DNA from: Ascaris suum
Lineage: Eukaryota > Nematoda > Chromadorea > Rhabditida > Ascarididae
DNA length: 64,000 nt
Assembly: GCA_013433145.1 (NCBI GenBank)
Contig: CM024175.1
Coordinates: 10,338,516-10,402,515, forward strand
Direction of reading: 5' to 3'
Part shown: piece by piece, positions 51,757 to 64,000 of the stretch
Position numbering within the stretch: position 1 is the stretch's first letter
Layout of the letters: the number at the start of each line of letters is the position of its first letter
Program-made: the position numbers and the translations under genes
The notes under the pieces: generated by a model
What the model was told of the DNA's origin: nothing
Seen by the model: the letters and a program-made list of their open reading frames with translations, nothing else
Databases searched by the model: none

Positions 51757-52850
51757 TTGGAATCGAACTGAGTGTCCGTCGATGAGCGCGGTGACGAACT
51801 TCCGGCGTTGTCGCGCATCCGTCTTCGTCTTGACGCTTTGAATACCGTCCGACTGATAGCGCGGGCGTCGTTCGTTGGTCCTCTGCTTGTGCTCTCTCCG
51901 ACTGCATGCGCAGTAGCCTTTCTTCTGACCTGTTTTTCCGCACTGAGCGCATCTGTGGTTGGAAAATTACGATTCCTTGAAGAAATGCATGCCGCCACAT
52001 TGCCAGCACGGTGCCCTTGGGGTAGCCGCTCTGTCATGTCCCGTCGACTGCTTGGATTGTTCGTTTGACAATGATTGCGCCTGATGCTTGGATCCCTCCT
52101 TCTTCCGCTTGATGCTCTTCGGCGTGTCTGGAACTGTCGCAACGTTGACCGTCTGGATCGCGTTCGAATCTTCGACGATCCTGTTGTCATGCTTGAGATT
52201 GTCTAGCCGTCTGTCTTCCGCGATGAGTTCCTTGAGCGTTCCGCTGGCGTTTGTATCGATCCTGTTCAGCTAGTGAAGTCGATACTCGGCATCCGCTGGC
52301 GATTGGAGTTCGCATACGAAGATGAGGCATTTGGACTGCTTCGCCCAGATGAAACTTCCCGCATTCCCGGTTAACGATGCTGCCATATGTCGTGAGTCGT
52401 CTCGTGGGTTCCTGACAAGCTTCAGACAGTGATAACGCTGGTTGAATAGCCACATCCTGGGTCCGAAGATGTCCTTCAGGATGCTGATCGTTTCGTCGAA
52501 TTTCAGGTCGCCTGGCTGCTTTGGAAGAGTGTAGTTTGCGTACTTCTCGTAAGCCATTGCGTCGAGTTTCCACAACAGGAAGCGCACAAGTCCTGCGTCG
52601 TCGAGTTGAAGTTGTCCTCGTGGCTTTGCAACGACGTTTCGAACATGACGTTTTCGTCCGGAACGTACGTGAAGGTTGCAATCGCATTGTCGAGAGCTGG
52701 GTCCACAGTCGAAGTTGTCGTCGACTGCGTCGTACCGACTGAAAGAGCCGTCAATTGCCGCTGCATTGTAGCCATAGTCTGTTGCATCAGCGGCTGCTGA
52801 TCCTGCTGACGTTGGAGTAGTACAACCATCGAAACGGATAGGCCTTTCAT
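51757..52850 (-). pseudogene. Gypsy gag remnant
   Basis: Two overlapping frames carry it. The first (52503-52850) has a glutamine-rich N-terminus (LQRQQDQQPLMQQTMATMQR). The second (52270-52587) has a conserved capsid-like stretch (FDETISILKDIFGPR, RYHCLKLVRNP). A zinc-knuckle-like CAQCGKTGQKKGYC near 51910-51955 has Gln where His is usual. The shifts between frames show decay. Confidence 0.8.
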
Positions 52851-52860
52851 CTGTCGCGAA

Positions 52861-52878
52861 TCCGAAGCCTGATCACCA
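52861..52878 (-). other. Primer-binding site of the Gypsy element
   Basis: On the element strand TGGTGATCAGGCTTCGGA starts one base (A) after the 5' LTR. TGG pairs with the CCA end of a tRNA. I cannot assign the tRNA from the sequence alone. Confidence 0.6.
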
Positions 52879-52879
52879 T

Positions 52880-53209
52880 TGTTGTAACTCTAGCAGCGGC
52901 AACGTTGAGAAGAGACCGAGTGGGCCGCGAGGAGACACGTAGATACTCGAAGTAGTTTATCGCAGGACACCACATGTCATAAAGATCAAACTGGAGAAGG
53001 CCAGGCGTCCCAAGAGAGCTGCCGGTAGGAGAGCTTTCGATGGAGAAAACTGACTCCGACGCGCTGACGCGCGCCTTATATAGGCTTCAGGCAGATCAAA
53101 AGCACATAAGTCGATCAATGACATGCGCGAAAAACAATGCTATAAAAGCAAAATGGTCACTGTTACATCACAGATATCTTTGGTTGGCTCTTTAGCGCCA
53201 TACCCAACA
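52880..53209 (-). repeat. 5' LTR of the Gypsy element (330 bp)
   Basis: It starts TGTTGTAACTCTAGCAGCG and ends TACCCAACA. On the element strand it has a TATA box (CCTATATAAGGCG, about 53072-53084) that would drive transcription into gag. Confidence 0.92.
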
Positions 53210-53214
53210 GCTTT
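53210..53214. repeat. Target-site duplication, right copy (GCTTT)
   Basis: GCTTT follows the CA end of the right LTR and matches 48234-48238. Confidence 0.8.
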
Positions 53215-53587
53215 CTTTAGCTATATTGGCACTTCACGGAAAAACGACATTCGATTTCGCATGATCAGGACTAATTACGCAAGGGATGGGGCCTGCGCTG
53301 AGTGACGTGAAGAACCGTCCTCACAAGGATGAGGATAGTTTTCACGGTCGTAGGAGACCGCACAGGACTTGGTCAACATGTTCTGAAGACCTCAAATGAG
53401 AGAATGAGAATCAGGAAACTGTTGGTCTTTTTACGGGAGTGTCATCACAGTGTTCGCACTTTGGGCTGTAACATTTTCACATGAAGCTACAACAGACAAG
53501 AAATTTTTGAAAAATTGGGGCCAATGACACAATTCGCAGCTTATCTGAAACAGAAGGGAAGACGGCCTAGTCAACAACTGAAGACGC

Positions 53588-53668
53588 GAAAAAGGGAAAG
53601 AGGGAGAAGAAGAGGGAGAGAGATGGAAAGAAAGAGGGAGAGAGAGAAGGAGAAAACGAGAGGAAGCG
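53588..53668. repeat. GA-rich low-complexity tract
   Basis: About 80 bases almost entirely of G and A (GAGGGAGAGAGAGAAGG). Confidence 0.85.
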
Positions 53669-54380
53669 ATGCGCCTTTAGTTATTAAATAATAAAATCAT
53701 TGCAATAAATCTAGCACAGTACATAAACAGGAAGCAAAATTTGACGTATGAGGTTTGCCATATTTTCCACAATATTGAAAAGTTTTAACTGACTTTTGCA
53801 TAGATGTCTAAAATACCTATTGAAATCAGTCGCTACCTGAGATCAAAATAACAGAAAATTTTCGATAAAATGAAATTCTAATATGAGATCTGTTGATACC
53901 CACTAGAAACCTTCTTAAAGAGTATTAGAAACCTTGTAGGAATTGTTAGCTTTTCACAGAATGAATGAGAGTTGCCACATCTACACGTGAAGAGATTTGA
54001 CTAGGACTTGACTAGGAAAATGAATGTAAGGAGTCCGTATCTGATTAGGAAATGAATATAAGGAGTATAGTCAACTGAGCCATATATCGCTACTTTATCG
54101 AAGCATCCTTGTCAGTCTTCGTTGATGTTTTTATCTCTTTCAAACGTGAGAAGTGAAAAAACTTTGAGAGGAAAGAGTCAGATATCAGACAATTTTTTGC
54201 CTCCGAAAAGTGGACAAAATTAGGCGATATTAAAGAGGACTGCAACGTCGACGACGACAATACCAACCGCATGGAAAAACAATCGATAGGAACCAAACGG
54301 AACGAAGAAAGTTGTAAGATTCGATCACAAGCTGCAGAAATAAATAACGATAAAATTCCTCCACAGAAACGGATATAGTC

Positions 54381-54592
54381 ATGATGCACTTTTCCGCACG
54401 GAAAGACATTAAGTTTTTCCTTAATCGGTAGTAAAAACCCATGGCGCATCTGTCCGCGGGAGAAAATATCATGTTATTGCATTCAAACACCTAAAAGAGT
54501 CAAAACACAGTTATCTGCACGAGAAAGTATCACAATTTCGCTAACGAACAACGAAACCTCTTGGCGCATTTGTTCCCACGGAAAAAGTATCG
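54381..54592. repeat. Degenerate tandem repeat, about 60-bp period, four copies
   Basis: Related words occur at about 54381 (GATGCACTTTTCCGCACGGA), 54440 (CATGGCGCATCTGTCCGCGG), 54508 (CAGTTATCTGCACGAG) and 54560 (CTTGGCGCATTTGTTCCCAC). Each is followed by AAA-rich sequence and usually TATC. Copies are diverged but evenly spaced. Confidence 0.5.
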
Positions 54593-57500
54593 AATTTCTA
54601 CTTAGTCTGCTTTAATTTTGATTTGATTAAATTAAATAATCAATCTTTGAAATATTTTAATTGGGAAAAAAAAGATTCTGCCAAAGGACTTTTTGTGACG
54701 TTCGAGAATGCGGCTGAAACAATGAAAAAGGGAAAAGCAATCGACGCTAGATGTATACAATTTTCTTCGAGTTTCAAATACTATCTATAGCTTCTCTTGA
54801 TGTCGATGAATTAAAATGAAAAGTATATTGCAGGTAATTACTAAATACAGGTATAATAAGAGTAAGAAATTAATATATATTAGACATAATAAGTGTACGC
54901 AGTCCACTTTTAAGTTACGTAACTCCTATGGCGCACATAATGCTGTAGAAATTTTTTTACTCCAAAATGAATGCTTGTCGAGGTGAAACATATAGACCGA
55001 TAGACACAAACGCAGACATACAGAATGCGCATAAAGAAGAAATACAACATTGCCGTGAAATGCACCTGTAGAGTGAGTTCGCGAAAACATACAATGAGAG
55101 AGTGATGCGTTTTTTTTTTTTTTTAAATAAAATTGAGGAAATTAACGTCGTAAAAATTCAGACCTTTCGTTTTTAGCAATCAAGTTGAATTTCTTTGATA
55201 ATAGTGGAATCGAGTGCCAAAAATCTAGCAATACAGAATGAATTCACTAATGATGCAGATGATGCAAAAAAAAATTTTCGCCTTTTCTAATGAAAACGAT
55301 AAAATGGAATAATTTCTCAAACAATATAGAGTACGAAAAAAAAAAGAAAGTAGACATTAGCTTGAATATATTGTTTCGGGAATATTTATCAAAGTTTTTA
55401 AAGATTAATAGAAATTTCAAGTTTTTTTTAATGACTAAATTAACTCTTACAAAAAAAAACAACAACAAAAGATAGAGTTATAAGTACTTTTTAACGACTC
55501 AGTTCGATAGCCGACTTAAAGCGATCTATAGAGATGTGATCTTTGAACTTTGTGATCTCTACCCATGGACTTTATGATCTGTACCCGTGTTCGATATTAG
55601 AGCCGTTGAGCATGCTCCGAGTTCATTGATCATCCGATCACTAAATCAATAAAGAGGTATGATGCCCATCATCATCAGATAAAGCAACAACAACGCTGAC
55701 CATATAACGAGCGCCAATGACGAGTGTTGACCCCGATTTTGTACCTTGCTCGATGTATTATCGAATTGCCAATGCACTAAGCAAGCAATGTGCATCAAAA
55801 AGCTGCGGCGAAACCACATACTCTATACATTCCACTCGCAGCATCGGTCGCATTCTGTGGCTCTCCTCACAAGCCGTTTCGGCCAAATGGTTGTTTTGAT
55901 GTCGCTTTTGGAGCTATTCGCCTCGTAAATGTGACTCATCTGCGCGGATTTTTGTTGTTCCTGTTTTAAATTAATGCATAATTTTTGCACTGTATATAAT
56001 TGATAAATTCTGGTGTGAAATTACTCATAATAATTTTACGAAGTGATTAGTAAATTATTACATATTCATGAGGACATTTATTATTGCTGAAAAATTTAAA
56101 ATCAGATAAGTTAATTGAGTTATAACTGGATAATATTAGATTGTTGAATAACTTCGTTTCGTTGAAATTGCGTAAGATAGAGTATGATAAATGCTGAGGT
56201 GACATGAACGCTAATGTTTGATTCTGATAGCGCGCTAATTCCGTTCGCCTTATCCGAGCCCCCACAGTTTATACGCATATATCTTATCTTCAGAGATCTT
56301 TGGATCCAACCCAGCAGACCAGATTTTTGGTCCTAGGTTCAGCTGAAAGACTGTTAATTTTTTTTTGCTAGGCGTGCTGAGCGTGAATAGCGAGTCTTTC
56401 CTTGGCTGCATCGTACACCACGAACCTTAAGCTTTGACCCGCAGGAGATAGTCTGTGGACACTTAGGACCCCATGGACCATTTGTAAGCCTCTTTGGTGC
56501 TGCGTGGGATGTCCTGGAAGGTGGAAGTGAATGAAGCTAGAAATAGGTCCAGAATTCAAGTCCACGTGACCAGTAGTAGCCTCTCCAGACAGCTTCTAAT
56601 TGAAACCAAACGAAAACTACTACATAATACGAATAATTTTTGGCAAGAATACAATGCAAAAAAAGCTAAAAGTTTGCTTCATTTTCTCGCATGTCGAAAT
56701 CTTAGGAAGTTTTTTATACCTCCTTCCTTCCTTGCCGCATCCTTCACCATCCTCCCTTCCCGTCACTTACCGGAAGGGTTGCATTTAATTTTCTCGTATT
56801 TTCTCGAGCAGTTTTTGACGGTACCTTCAACGAGAAACTTGAATTTCTTTTATGTTTAAGCATTCTCAAAAGTTATTTCGAATATATACAAGAAAAGAAG
56901 AGGATGTATTGTTTCGTGAAAACATTTTAAATTTTTTTTTTGTAACATGAAAGCACTCTATTCGAAATATGTGTGATTTGTCGTATTTTCGCAGCCAATA
57001 TGAAGTCATTGTTTCGTAGTGATAAAGAGAATAACTGATGATGCTTATTGTTGAATTCATGGAAAATATGGTCATGTCTAAATTTTAAAATTGGTATTGC
57101 AGTCGAATTTATGCTAATTTTTTTTTCAGCTTGAAAAACTCAAGATCATATTCAAAATGTATAGTTTATATGGAAACATTATTGAAATCTTTTTTTCTGT
57201 ATATTTCCTAATTTCGCAACAGTTGAGAAATTTACCAACTTAGGAAGCTTTAATAATTTAATAATTTGTTGAATACGACAAAAGTGGAAAAAAGTTCATA
57301 ATTGAATAATTTAGGCTTTTTTTCTGTTAAGCGCGGCAAATCTAAAGTCAAAAGCTCTGCGTTTTTTGAGCGATCGAGCACTTGAATTGATGAGACAGTA
57401 GAGGTCATCATCATGGAGCGCAAAATTAAAAACACAATTGTTTTTTCCATCGCTCGCGTTATTTAAGATCGTACCTATTACACAGGATTTCAACTGTGTG

Positions 57501-58450
57501 ATTTGAGAAATTGATGTATGCTTTCGCCTGTTTTTTTAGTTCCTATGAAGGCTTACTTATTGTTACTATAACGGCTTAATATTTTTGCTTACGTCGTTAC
57601 TTATTATTAGTGGCGTTATGTTTATATGCAAAAGCACACATCGATTGGTTCGTTTTTCAAAGAAATTTTCAGTTTTTTAAATTCATATTTTACGATTCAA
57701 AAAAATTCAAAGATGTTATGAGTATGAAATTTATTGCCTGTCGATTACTTCTCTTTTGATCAAATTCAGCCTCATTTAATTATCCGCTGAAGAACGCTTT
57801 TTTTAAAGCTTAAAAGAATCTATTGAAATTTGCATATGCATATTTTCATAAAATTTTCTAATAGCATAAATAAAGAAATTTTTAGTCGAGAGCTTGCATA
57901 ACTATTGAAGTTGAAAAGTTTTTTATTGCAGTTTTTTTGAAATAATTATTTCTGATTGTTTTATTCAGCTAAATTAATAGCCTAACTATTTCAGTCGCTC
58001 TTATAAGCCCATTAATTACCACAAAAAAATAATTTGCCAGTGCTTATCCTTCCATCTTCTATTTGCCTCTCTTTAGGTGACCCAGTTGTTGACTGCCAAC
58101 TTATACACAATTTCATTTGTGCAATAAATTTGAATCCGATGGGTAACAGTTGGTATAGTTATGAGAGTAACTAAATATATAATAATGATGATGTGATTAG
58201 TTGAGGCTTTCTGCAATAGTTATTGATCTAAAATTCGTGTATCCGGTTTATTCCGCATATTAAATTTTCGCTATTCCACTCGATTGTCGTTCACCCATTA
58301 CTGACAGCTGGCTGCAAAAACAGACGTATGATATCGGTTTGTTTTGATATTGATCGAATTTTTGCATTGATTGCATCAGTTCAAACCTTCTGATCGTTAA
58401 GTTGTAGTTGTCACGTTACATTTTGCCTTGTCATTCAATCAGTGCTGTGC

Positions 58451-58461
58451 GTTTATTGCAG
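58451..58461 (+). other. Possible trans-splice acceptor of the GPX gene
   Basis: GTTTATTGCAG ends 11 bases before the ATG at 58473 and fits the nematode acceptor consensus. Spliced-leader addition here would give a very short 5' UTR. A cis intron with an upstream non-coding exon is the alternative. Confidence 0.5.
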
Positions 58462-58472
58462 TGTCACCGATA

Positions 58473-61008
58473 ATGTCATCATCTAAACAGACGATTTACG
58501 ACTTCAAGGTTAAGGACGCTGAGGGTCATGATGTATCACTCGATAAGTACAAGTATGTTTTACCAGTAGAGATATATACTCATATAGGTAGGTGTATAGT
58601 TCAAAGTTACTTTATTTCATTTTGATGCAATATTCTTTTCGGGTGAGTTGATTTGACAAGAACTAATTTTTATTATGAGACATTTGCAATTATTTTTGCG
58701 GCTGTCAATAAGCACAATAATTAAATCTTGCATTACATATTACTTTCAATACTGTTGCTTAAAATAGTTGAAATATGAATTGAAATATTGAAACATCCAA
58801 TCAGAATAGCATAAAATGGGCCATTCAATATTTTGAGTGGGCCATTCAAAACACAGCCATCGGTTATAAATGCCTCCCAAAAAATTATACCATCTGTATA
58901 CTCGCCTGTATACTCACAATTAATTTTTGAAGTTGGGAATCGACTGGCAATTAAGGATTGGGATGCCATCAAGGATGTCATCGCTAACGAGGTAGGAGTG
59001 ACGAGAAAAAAAGGTGAATGAGAGATATTGCAGCCTATATGTTAGCTCTCTCTCACTCCCTTTCTGTCTCTCTCTATCTCACTCTCTCCCTCTATTGCAG
59101 CACGACCAGGCTGAAAAAAATGAAAAAGGGGCAATATAAATAGCATGCTATCGCCACTCGATGATGAAGGCCTTCATTGCCTTAAAAGAAATTTCTCTTT
59201 GCATCTTTGATTTCAGTGTGCTGTATCTTAGTAAAATATATGCATTTATTTCAGAGGTAAAGTTGTACTAATAGTGAACGTTGCATCGAAATGTGGTCTC
59301 GCTTCATCGAATTATGCAGAACTCAAAGAGCTACTTGATAAATACGCTGATAAAGGCCTTGTAATTGCCACATTTCCATGCAATCAATTCGGTGGGCAAG
59401 TAAGTAAACTTGAAATGGAACTTTTTAGCGATATCTTAACACCATTATTGACATGAATAATTATAATTGATCGATTTACTTGAATTGCAACAACAACTAC
59501 TTAGGGTATTTCTTCAATTTTGATGGTGGTTTTACATTCGAATAAATATGCAAATTCATGTGCAAGATATAGAACAAAATTAAAATCGAAAATGAATAAA
59601 GTATTTTTTTTTTCATGTAAAATATCAATATTTTCCACAGATTTTATGCTGTTTTTTTTTTTAAATGCGTAAAATTTTGACGAAATAGAAAAAGCTAAAT
59701 TTTTACTTCATAAAATGTTATCTTTGCAGAATGGAATACATATAATTGTTTCATGGTCATTGTTGACCGTTCAAGTGGCAGCAATCCATTAATAATAATT
59801 GCATTGGTTAGACACAATAATTGTGAAATTTTTTATTCGCTTTCGAGCACTTTCGAATGTCAAAGAAGTGAATGGTAATAAATCAGCTAGAGCGAGCAAC
59901 TTGCGTGTAACTGCTAGTTATTATCAAGCAATAAGACAATTGAATAAATAAGATATATGCATAAACAGTGATATCGGAAAGATTTATATAGAGATGATGA
60001 AGTAACCATGTTTAGAATATGGATGCTTCATCAATATGCTCTATTTTTGTAAATTAATCAAACATCTTAGCAGGAACCAGATTGTGAGGTGGATATTCGC
60101 AATTTTGTGAAGGACAAATTCAAATTCGAACCAGATTTATATGGAAAGATCGACGTGAATGGTAGTCATGCGGATCCGCTTTTCGCCTTTCTTAAAAAAG
60201 AACAAGGTGGCATTTTCTTCGATGCTATTAAATGGAATTTCACGAAATTTCTCATCGATACAAATGGCCGACCGGTTCGTTTCATTCCATTCTATTTGAA
60301 TTAATGTCTTGAATGACTTATGAATCCTTCCGTTTGAATAGGTAAATAACTAGATAAATAAACAAATAAATAAATAATTCTTTGTTGGATGTATGCTAAC
60401 TTTATGTGAAAGAAGCACGGGAACATTATTGCATATAATTTTCACATTTCTATAGCAGAAAGAATATATTGGAGGCAGAAGTTCTTTCCAAAAGGGGTTT
60501 ATTAAGGCATCTTGGATCATTTTTCTCTAGAATTGTTCATTTTTCTTCGGTTGTTGAAGCATCTTCCTCAGCGGAATGATCCATCGAATGCTCCATGTAA
60601 ACAAAATGTCTTCAGGAATAATAGGAAGTTGATCGACGTTTGGTTGTGATATTTGGAAGGAGGAAATGAGGCTCGAAAACCATGTGAACATATTTGATTA
60701 TGGCAAATTTTACGACGCTTAGAACACCATCTGCAAACTTTCTCATAGAGGCATTAAATTAAAGCTGTTTCGTTTTGGTGATAATAACAATGTAACAACT
60801 TTACTTATTTCAATAATTTATTTCAATTATACCTTTATTCGTAACTTTTAAAGTATTCGTGCTATGAAATCTTATAAAGAAACATCACAAGAAGAATTAT
60901 TGCAATGAAATTATCTGCTTCTTTCAGGTGAAACGCTATTCGCCAACTACCTCTCCGAAGAGTATCGAGAAGGATATTGAGGCACTTCTCGAGGGCAAAT
61001 CTCTGTGA
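58473..61008 (+). CDS. Glutathione peroxidase, cysteine type, four exons, 168 codons
   Basis: Reduces hydrogen peroxide and probably lipid hydroperoxides using glutathione or thioredoxin. Plus-strand exons: 58473-58552, 59255-59399, 60074-60274 and 60928-61008 (TGA). Phases 2, 0 and 0 match, total 507 bp, normal length for the monomeric GPX4-like type. Visible motifs: NVASKCG with Cys where selenoenzymes have selenocysteine (about residue 39), FPCNQFGGQ with the catalytic Gln, KWNFTKF with the catalytic Trp and Asn, and the C-terminal [18 protein letters not shown]. No signal peptide, so it is likely cytosolic, unlike the secreted surface GPX of filarial worms. Intron 1 has a long CT tract running to a CTATTGCAG that is not the acceptor used. 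The exon 3 donor is CCG|GTTCGT, weak but required by the protein. Confidence 0.95.
59041..59100. repeat. (CT)n-rich tract in GPX intron 1
   Basis: About 55 bases of CTCTCTCACTC type ending in CTATTGCAG, a decoy acceptor. Exon 2 homology starts only at 59255. Confidence 0.8.
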
Positions 61009-61034
61009 AACTTGCTCCTTTCTCTTCTGTAAAA

Positions 61035-61040
61035 AATAAA
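61035..61040 (+). terminator. Poly(A) signal of the GPX gene
   Basis: AATAAA 26 bases past the TGA at 61006-61008. Confidence 0.6.
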
Positions 61041-62965
61041 CAAAATTGTTTTTCAAAATCATTCAATGCTATAAATGTGAATGTGACCACTTCACTTTTA
61101 GGAAAGCAGCGCAAGTTTTTTTTTGTGCTTCGTCTTTCAGCCTCCTATGAGTATTTGGTCTGTTAGATGTTTTCCTCATTGGTTTTATTTTTTTTTATTT
61201 TCTAAGTCTTCATTAGTTTCGATAATCATACGGCCGTCTCATTGTATAAATTGTACTTCCGTAGCGATCATATAGTTTTGTCCATTCGTTTTTTTTTCAC
61301 GAGGAGAGCAACGATCTGGAAAGAAAATCATTTGCTGAAAATTGCGATTCTTTCTTTGAAAATTGAAAACTTTTGTGCGTTTCAACCAGAAAAGTTTCCT
61401 CGGTAACACATTTTATTTTTACTTTTCATTATATATTCTTTCATAAAATGTTTGAATAATACATATTTTAATTGTTTTGTTAGTTATTGCATTCTTATGG
61501 GATAATAATGGAAAAAGGAGCAGTTAATGCATTATTCTAGCATCAATTTGCAAATTGTGCGTAGAAAAATGGGAACGAAAATAAACATCGGCACATATGA
61601 TAGTGGTTTTTACTAAAAAAAAAAAAAAAAACTTGCCAAAGTGCTGCGATTTCTGCAAAAATAAATATAGTCGTTACCACCGTGTAGTATCTAGGAATTC
61701 CTGAACCATAGGAGGCCAAGAATACCTTTTTTTCACGAATGAGGAAGAGAAGAGGGATTTTCTGTGCGGAAGCGGCTTCTAATCACATTTGATGTTCTTT
61801 TGAGTTCTGAAACAGCTTAGGTGCATGCACGCATTTTTGCTTTCGGAAAGCCGGGACCATTTCAGATTGGTGGAGGAAACAGTCGTCGCAGGAGGGCTGT
61901 GATGAAGCCAAGGACCTCGGACGCCGTTCATTGATTCCTCCGGATTACGCTACTATTCATCTCTTTTTGTTTTCTTGCCCATTACCTGAAAGATTTCATT
62001 TCTTCCGTACTAAAAGTCAAGAGTAACACAAGTAACACATTGGAGGCGACGATGCAAAGATAGAAATTCTAATATGTGAATGAAGCGAGAAATTAGCAAC
62101 GAAGATTTAAAATTGGTAACGCATTTACATTTCGATATCATACTGTAAATAGTATCATACATATTTCAAATGCATTCAGATTTCTTTAGCGAAACATATT
62201 TCTGCCAGGTGCTATAAGCCATTGATTCGAATTATCATAGCGCTTTGCGATGGATTAACATATTGGCTTCTAACGATAAAAATTCGTCCCACTTTGAAAG
62301 AAGAAAATATTGGTGAGCTCACAAGCAAAAGTTGTAGACGCCTATTTTGCCCATGAGGTAGAAATACGACCAATTTCGATTTAGAGAAGTGAAGGGCATA
62401 GCTAAGCGACTGTAGACTATCTCCCTCTTTGACGTATTCTAATTCTTGCATCTACGATGCTGTGCAAAGTGTAGATGGTGATCACGATCGGAACGCTGGT
62501 GATATCGATATTGTGGCAGCTCCTCGAACGGATCGGAACTATGGTTCGAATTCACTCTGAATTATCGGACCATCTTTGAGTTTATAAGTATGTCATTAGG
62601 AACCTTGATTCCATCTATCGCTCTCCGCCCTAGCATAAGAAGCACAGAAAGCTTTGCAATTTTACAATCTTCTCCTGCGTTACACTTCAAGCTTCCTTGC
62701 TTTCATTTCATTTCCATGGTTAATTCTACGTGACGGTGTGGTTAATTTCGAAAGAGTGTAATGGAGAGGTGAGAATGATATTTGTAAAGCTAAAAAGGTT
62801 TCGTGCACCTTCTCTCCAGCCCGTTCCTTTCCTCAGTTGTACCATGTCGCAGCTACCCATATTGCATTTATCTGTATTTCACATTGACTGTTCCATATCT
62901 TTTAACCATTATATTTTTACCTATCGGCAGAAACGATGATGTGTAATTATTCATATTGGTTACAG

Positions 62966-63138
62966 CCGTGAAAAAAAATTATAGCCTTGAAAGAGTCGTT
63001 CAACTTTTAAAAAATTTTAACAGCACTAAGAAATTCATAGCCGAAAGGAAAATTCGAAGTACGAATATTGGCCAGATCATTGAAAAACCAAAAAAACACC
63101 TACAAGGGTCTTATGGTGGTCGTTCGATAGCTGCATAA
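62966..63138 (+). CDS. Possible terminal exon of an unidentified gene
   Basis: After an acceptor-like TTGGTTACAG (62956-62965) an ORF runs to TAA at 63136-63138. The peptide is basic and polar (contains NYSLERVVQLLKNFNSTKKF and HLQGSYGGRSIAA). Entry would be in phase 1. I could not find a convincing upstream exon, and the family is not recognised. Confidence 0.25.
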
Positions 63139-63275
63139 ATATTGATTTGTTAAGAAATCGTAATTCAGGTGCAAGAGCAATTATTCACGTTATCGGTCGT
63201 ATTTGTGAATTCTTCCACCCTTCGTTGCTACCATTTCGGACGGACTAATATTTGCATATATGCACACGCTCGTTG

Positions 63276-63376
<101 letters not shown>

Positions 63377-64000
63377 TAAAATACATCTGTCTACCTGTGT
63401 GTGCCTTTATGTGTATACGTGTGTAGGAAATAGGTGGATTGCTTGAAACCGGCCCGCCGCCTCATTCCGATCGTTGTCAGTTCGGACCCGTTTTAAAGCA
63501 GCGTTAATTTTTGAGAGAAAGAAGGAAAGTGAAGATGTGACTGCACGAAGAATGCGTCGAACCAATCGAACAACACTAAAGAAGCTAATTAAAAAGTCGA
63601 ATTGATTGAATGAGAACGTTTCTATGGCATTTGTTTGGTATGTTCGAATGGCGGCATAAGCGCCAATCAAATAAATATGAACACCTAGCCAAAAGTGTGG
63701 AACTCCGAACCAACCAAGCGGATGGTTTGAATCGAACGATTTGAAGTCTACTCATCTCTATTATGGCTCTATGCTATCGACTAATTTATTATAAAACTAA
63801 CATATGGGAGTATTTCATCATATTACACTGTCATCGAAGAGCGTTTTTTTTCTTCACTCTTCTCTCATATTACTTTTTTTACGTTTCTCTGGTACATTTC
63901 TCATAAATGGTTTTATTTATGGGTTTTTGGAATATCCCAAAAAATTTTGAAAACTTGCATCAATGTTTTTTATTTTTATTTACGAAAAAAGTGAAAAACC

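Larger units (their letters stand above)
48239..53209 (-). mobile_element. Ty3/Gypsy LTR retrotransposon, full length but inactivated
   Basis: A 4971-bp element on the minus strand with LTRs starting TGTTG and ending CAACA, and a 5-bp target duplication. Internal order on the minus strand is gag, protease, reverse transcriptase, RNase H, integrase, which is the Ty3/Gypsy order. Base composition is clearly more GC-rich than the host sequence around it. The two LTRs differ by many substitutions and small indels (roughly 85% identical by eye), and the coding region has several frame breaks. It is therefore an old, dead insertion, lying between the membrane-protein gene and GPX. Confidence 0.95.
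53215..58472. other. Intergenic, no gene recognised
   Basis: It contains the GA-rich tract and the 60-bp degenerate repeat listed separately. Bases 56190-56570 are GC-richer, with a minus ORF (56368-56565, contains LSPAGQSLRFVVYDAAKERL) that could be a terminal exon. I cannot identify it or find its upstream exons. Other ORFs (54090-54490 minus, 55717-55928 plus, 56494-56859 plus) lack motifs. Confidence 0.5.

Noticed and set aside
54090..54490. Minus ORFs of 86-119 codons
   Set aside because: They run through the degenerate 60-bp repeat and show no motif or splice-consistent neighbour.

Overview
The window is AT-rich animal DNA with short exons, GT-AG introns (and at least one GC-AG intron) and many microsatellites. 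It looks nematode. It carries an SXP/RAL-2 (DUF148) gene pair, a family known essentially only from nematodes. It also carries a multi-ShKT secreted mucin and a gene with a probable trans-splice acceptor just before its ATG. Clade III (spirurid/filarial) is my guess from the SXP/RAL-2 genes and intron sizes; the sequence does not prove it. Most real genes here are split into exons too short to show as long ORFs, so I rebuilt them from homology, splice signals and matching intron phases.

Layout. 1-2736: 5' half of a pseudouridine-5'-phosphate glycosidase gene (minus), running off or decaying toward the left edge. 2737-8043: no gene recognised. 8044-16672: AATF/Che-1/Bfr2 ribosome-biogenesis gene (minus), 12 exons in one 498-codon frame. 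17099-17598: possible small two-exon gene (plus), divergent from AATF. 19580-24552: tandem pair of SXP/RAL-2-like secreted-protein genes (minus) with conserved promoters; the second copy looks decayed or re-spliced. 26273-40171: a 13-exon, 648-codon gene (plus) for a secreted protein with six ShKT domains and long Thr/Ser mucin-like linkers, one built on a 27-bp minisatellite. Every intron is phase 1. 44256-46900: small single-pass membrane protein (minus). 48239-53209: complete-length but inactivated Ty3/Gypsy LTR retrotransposon (minus) with a 5-bp target duplication. 58473-61008: cysteine-type glutathione peroxidase (plus), four exons. 61009-64000: mostly non-coding, with one possible terminal exon and a (TA)n tract.

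The genes do not form one pathway. They are housekeeping genes (pseudouridine breakdown, 40S subunit maturation, peroxide detoxification) mixed with nematode secreted-protein genes that grew by local duplication. The most unusual locus is the ShKT-mucin: exon cassettes with their introns were duplicated, a coding minisatellite expanded, and decayed exon copies remain in an intron and downstream.
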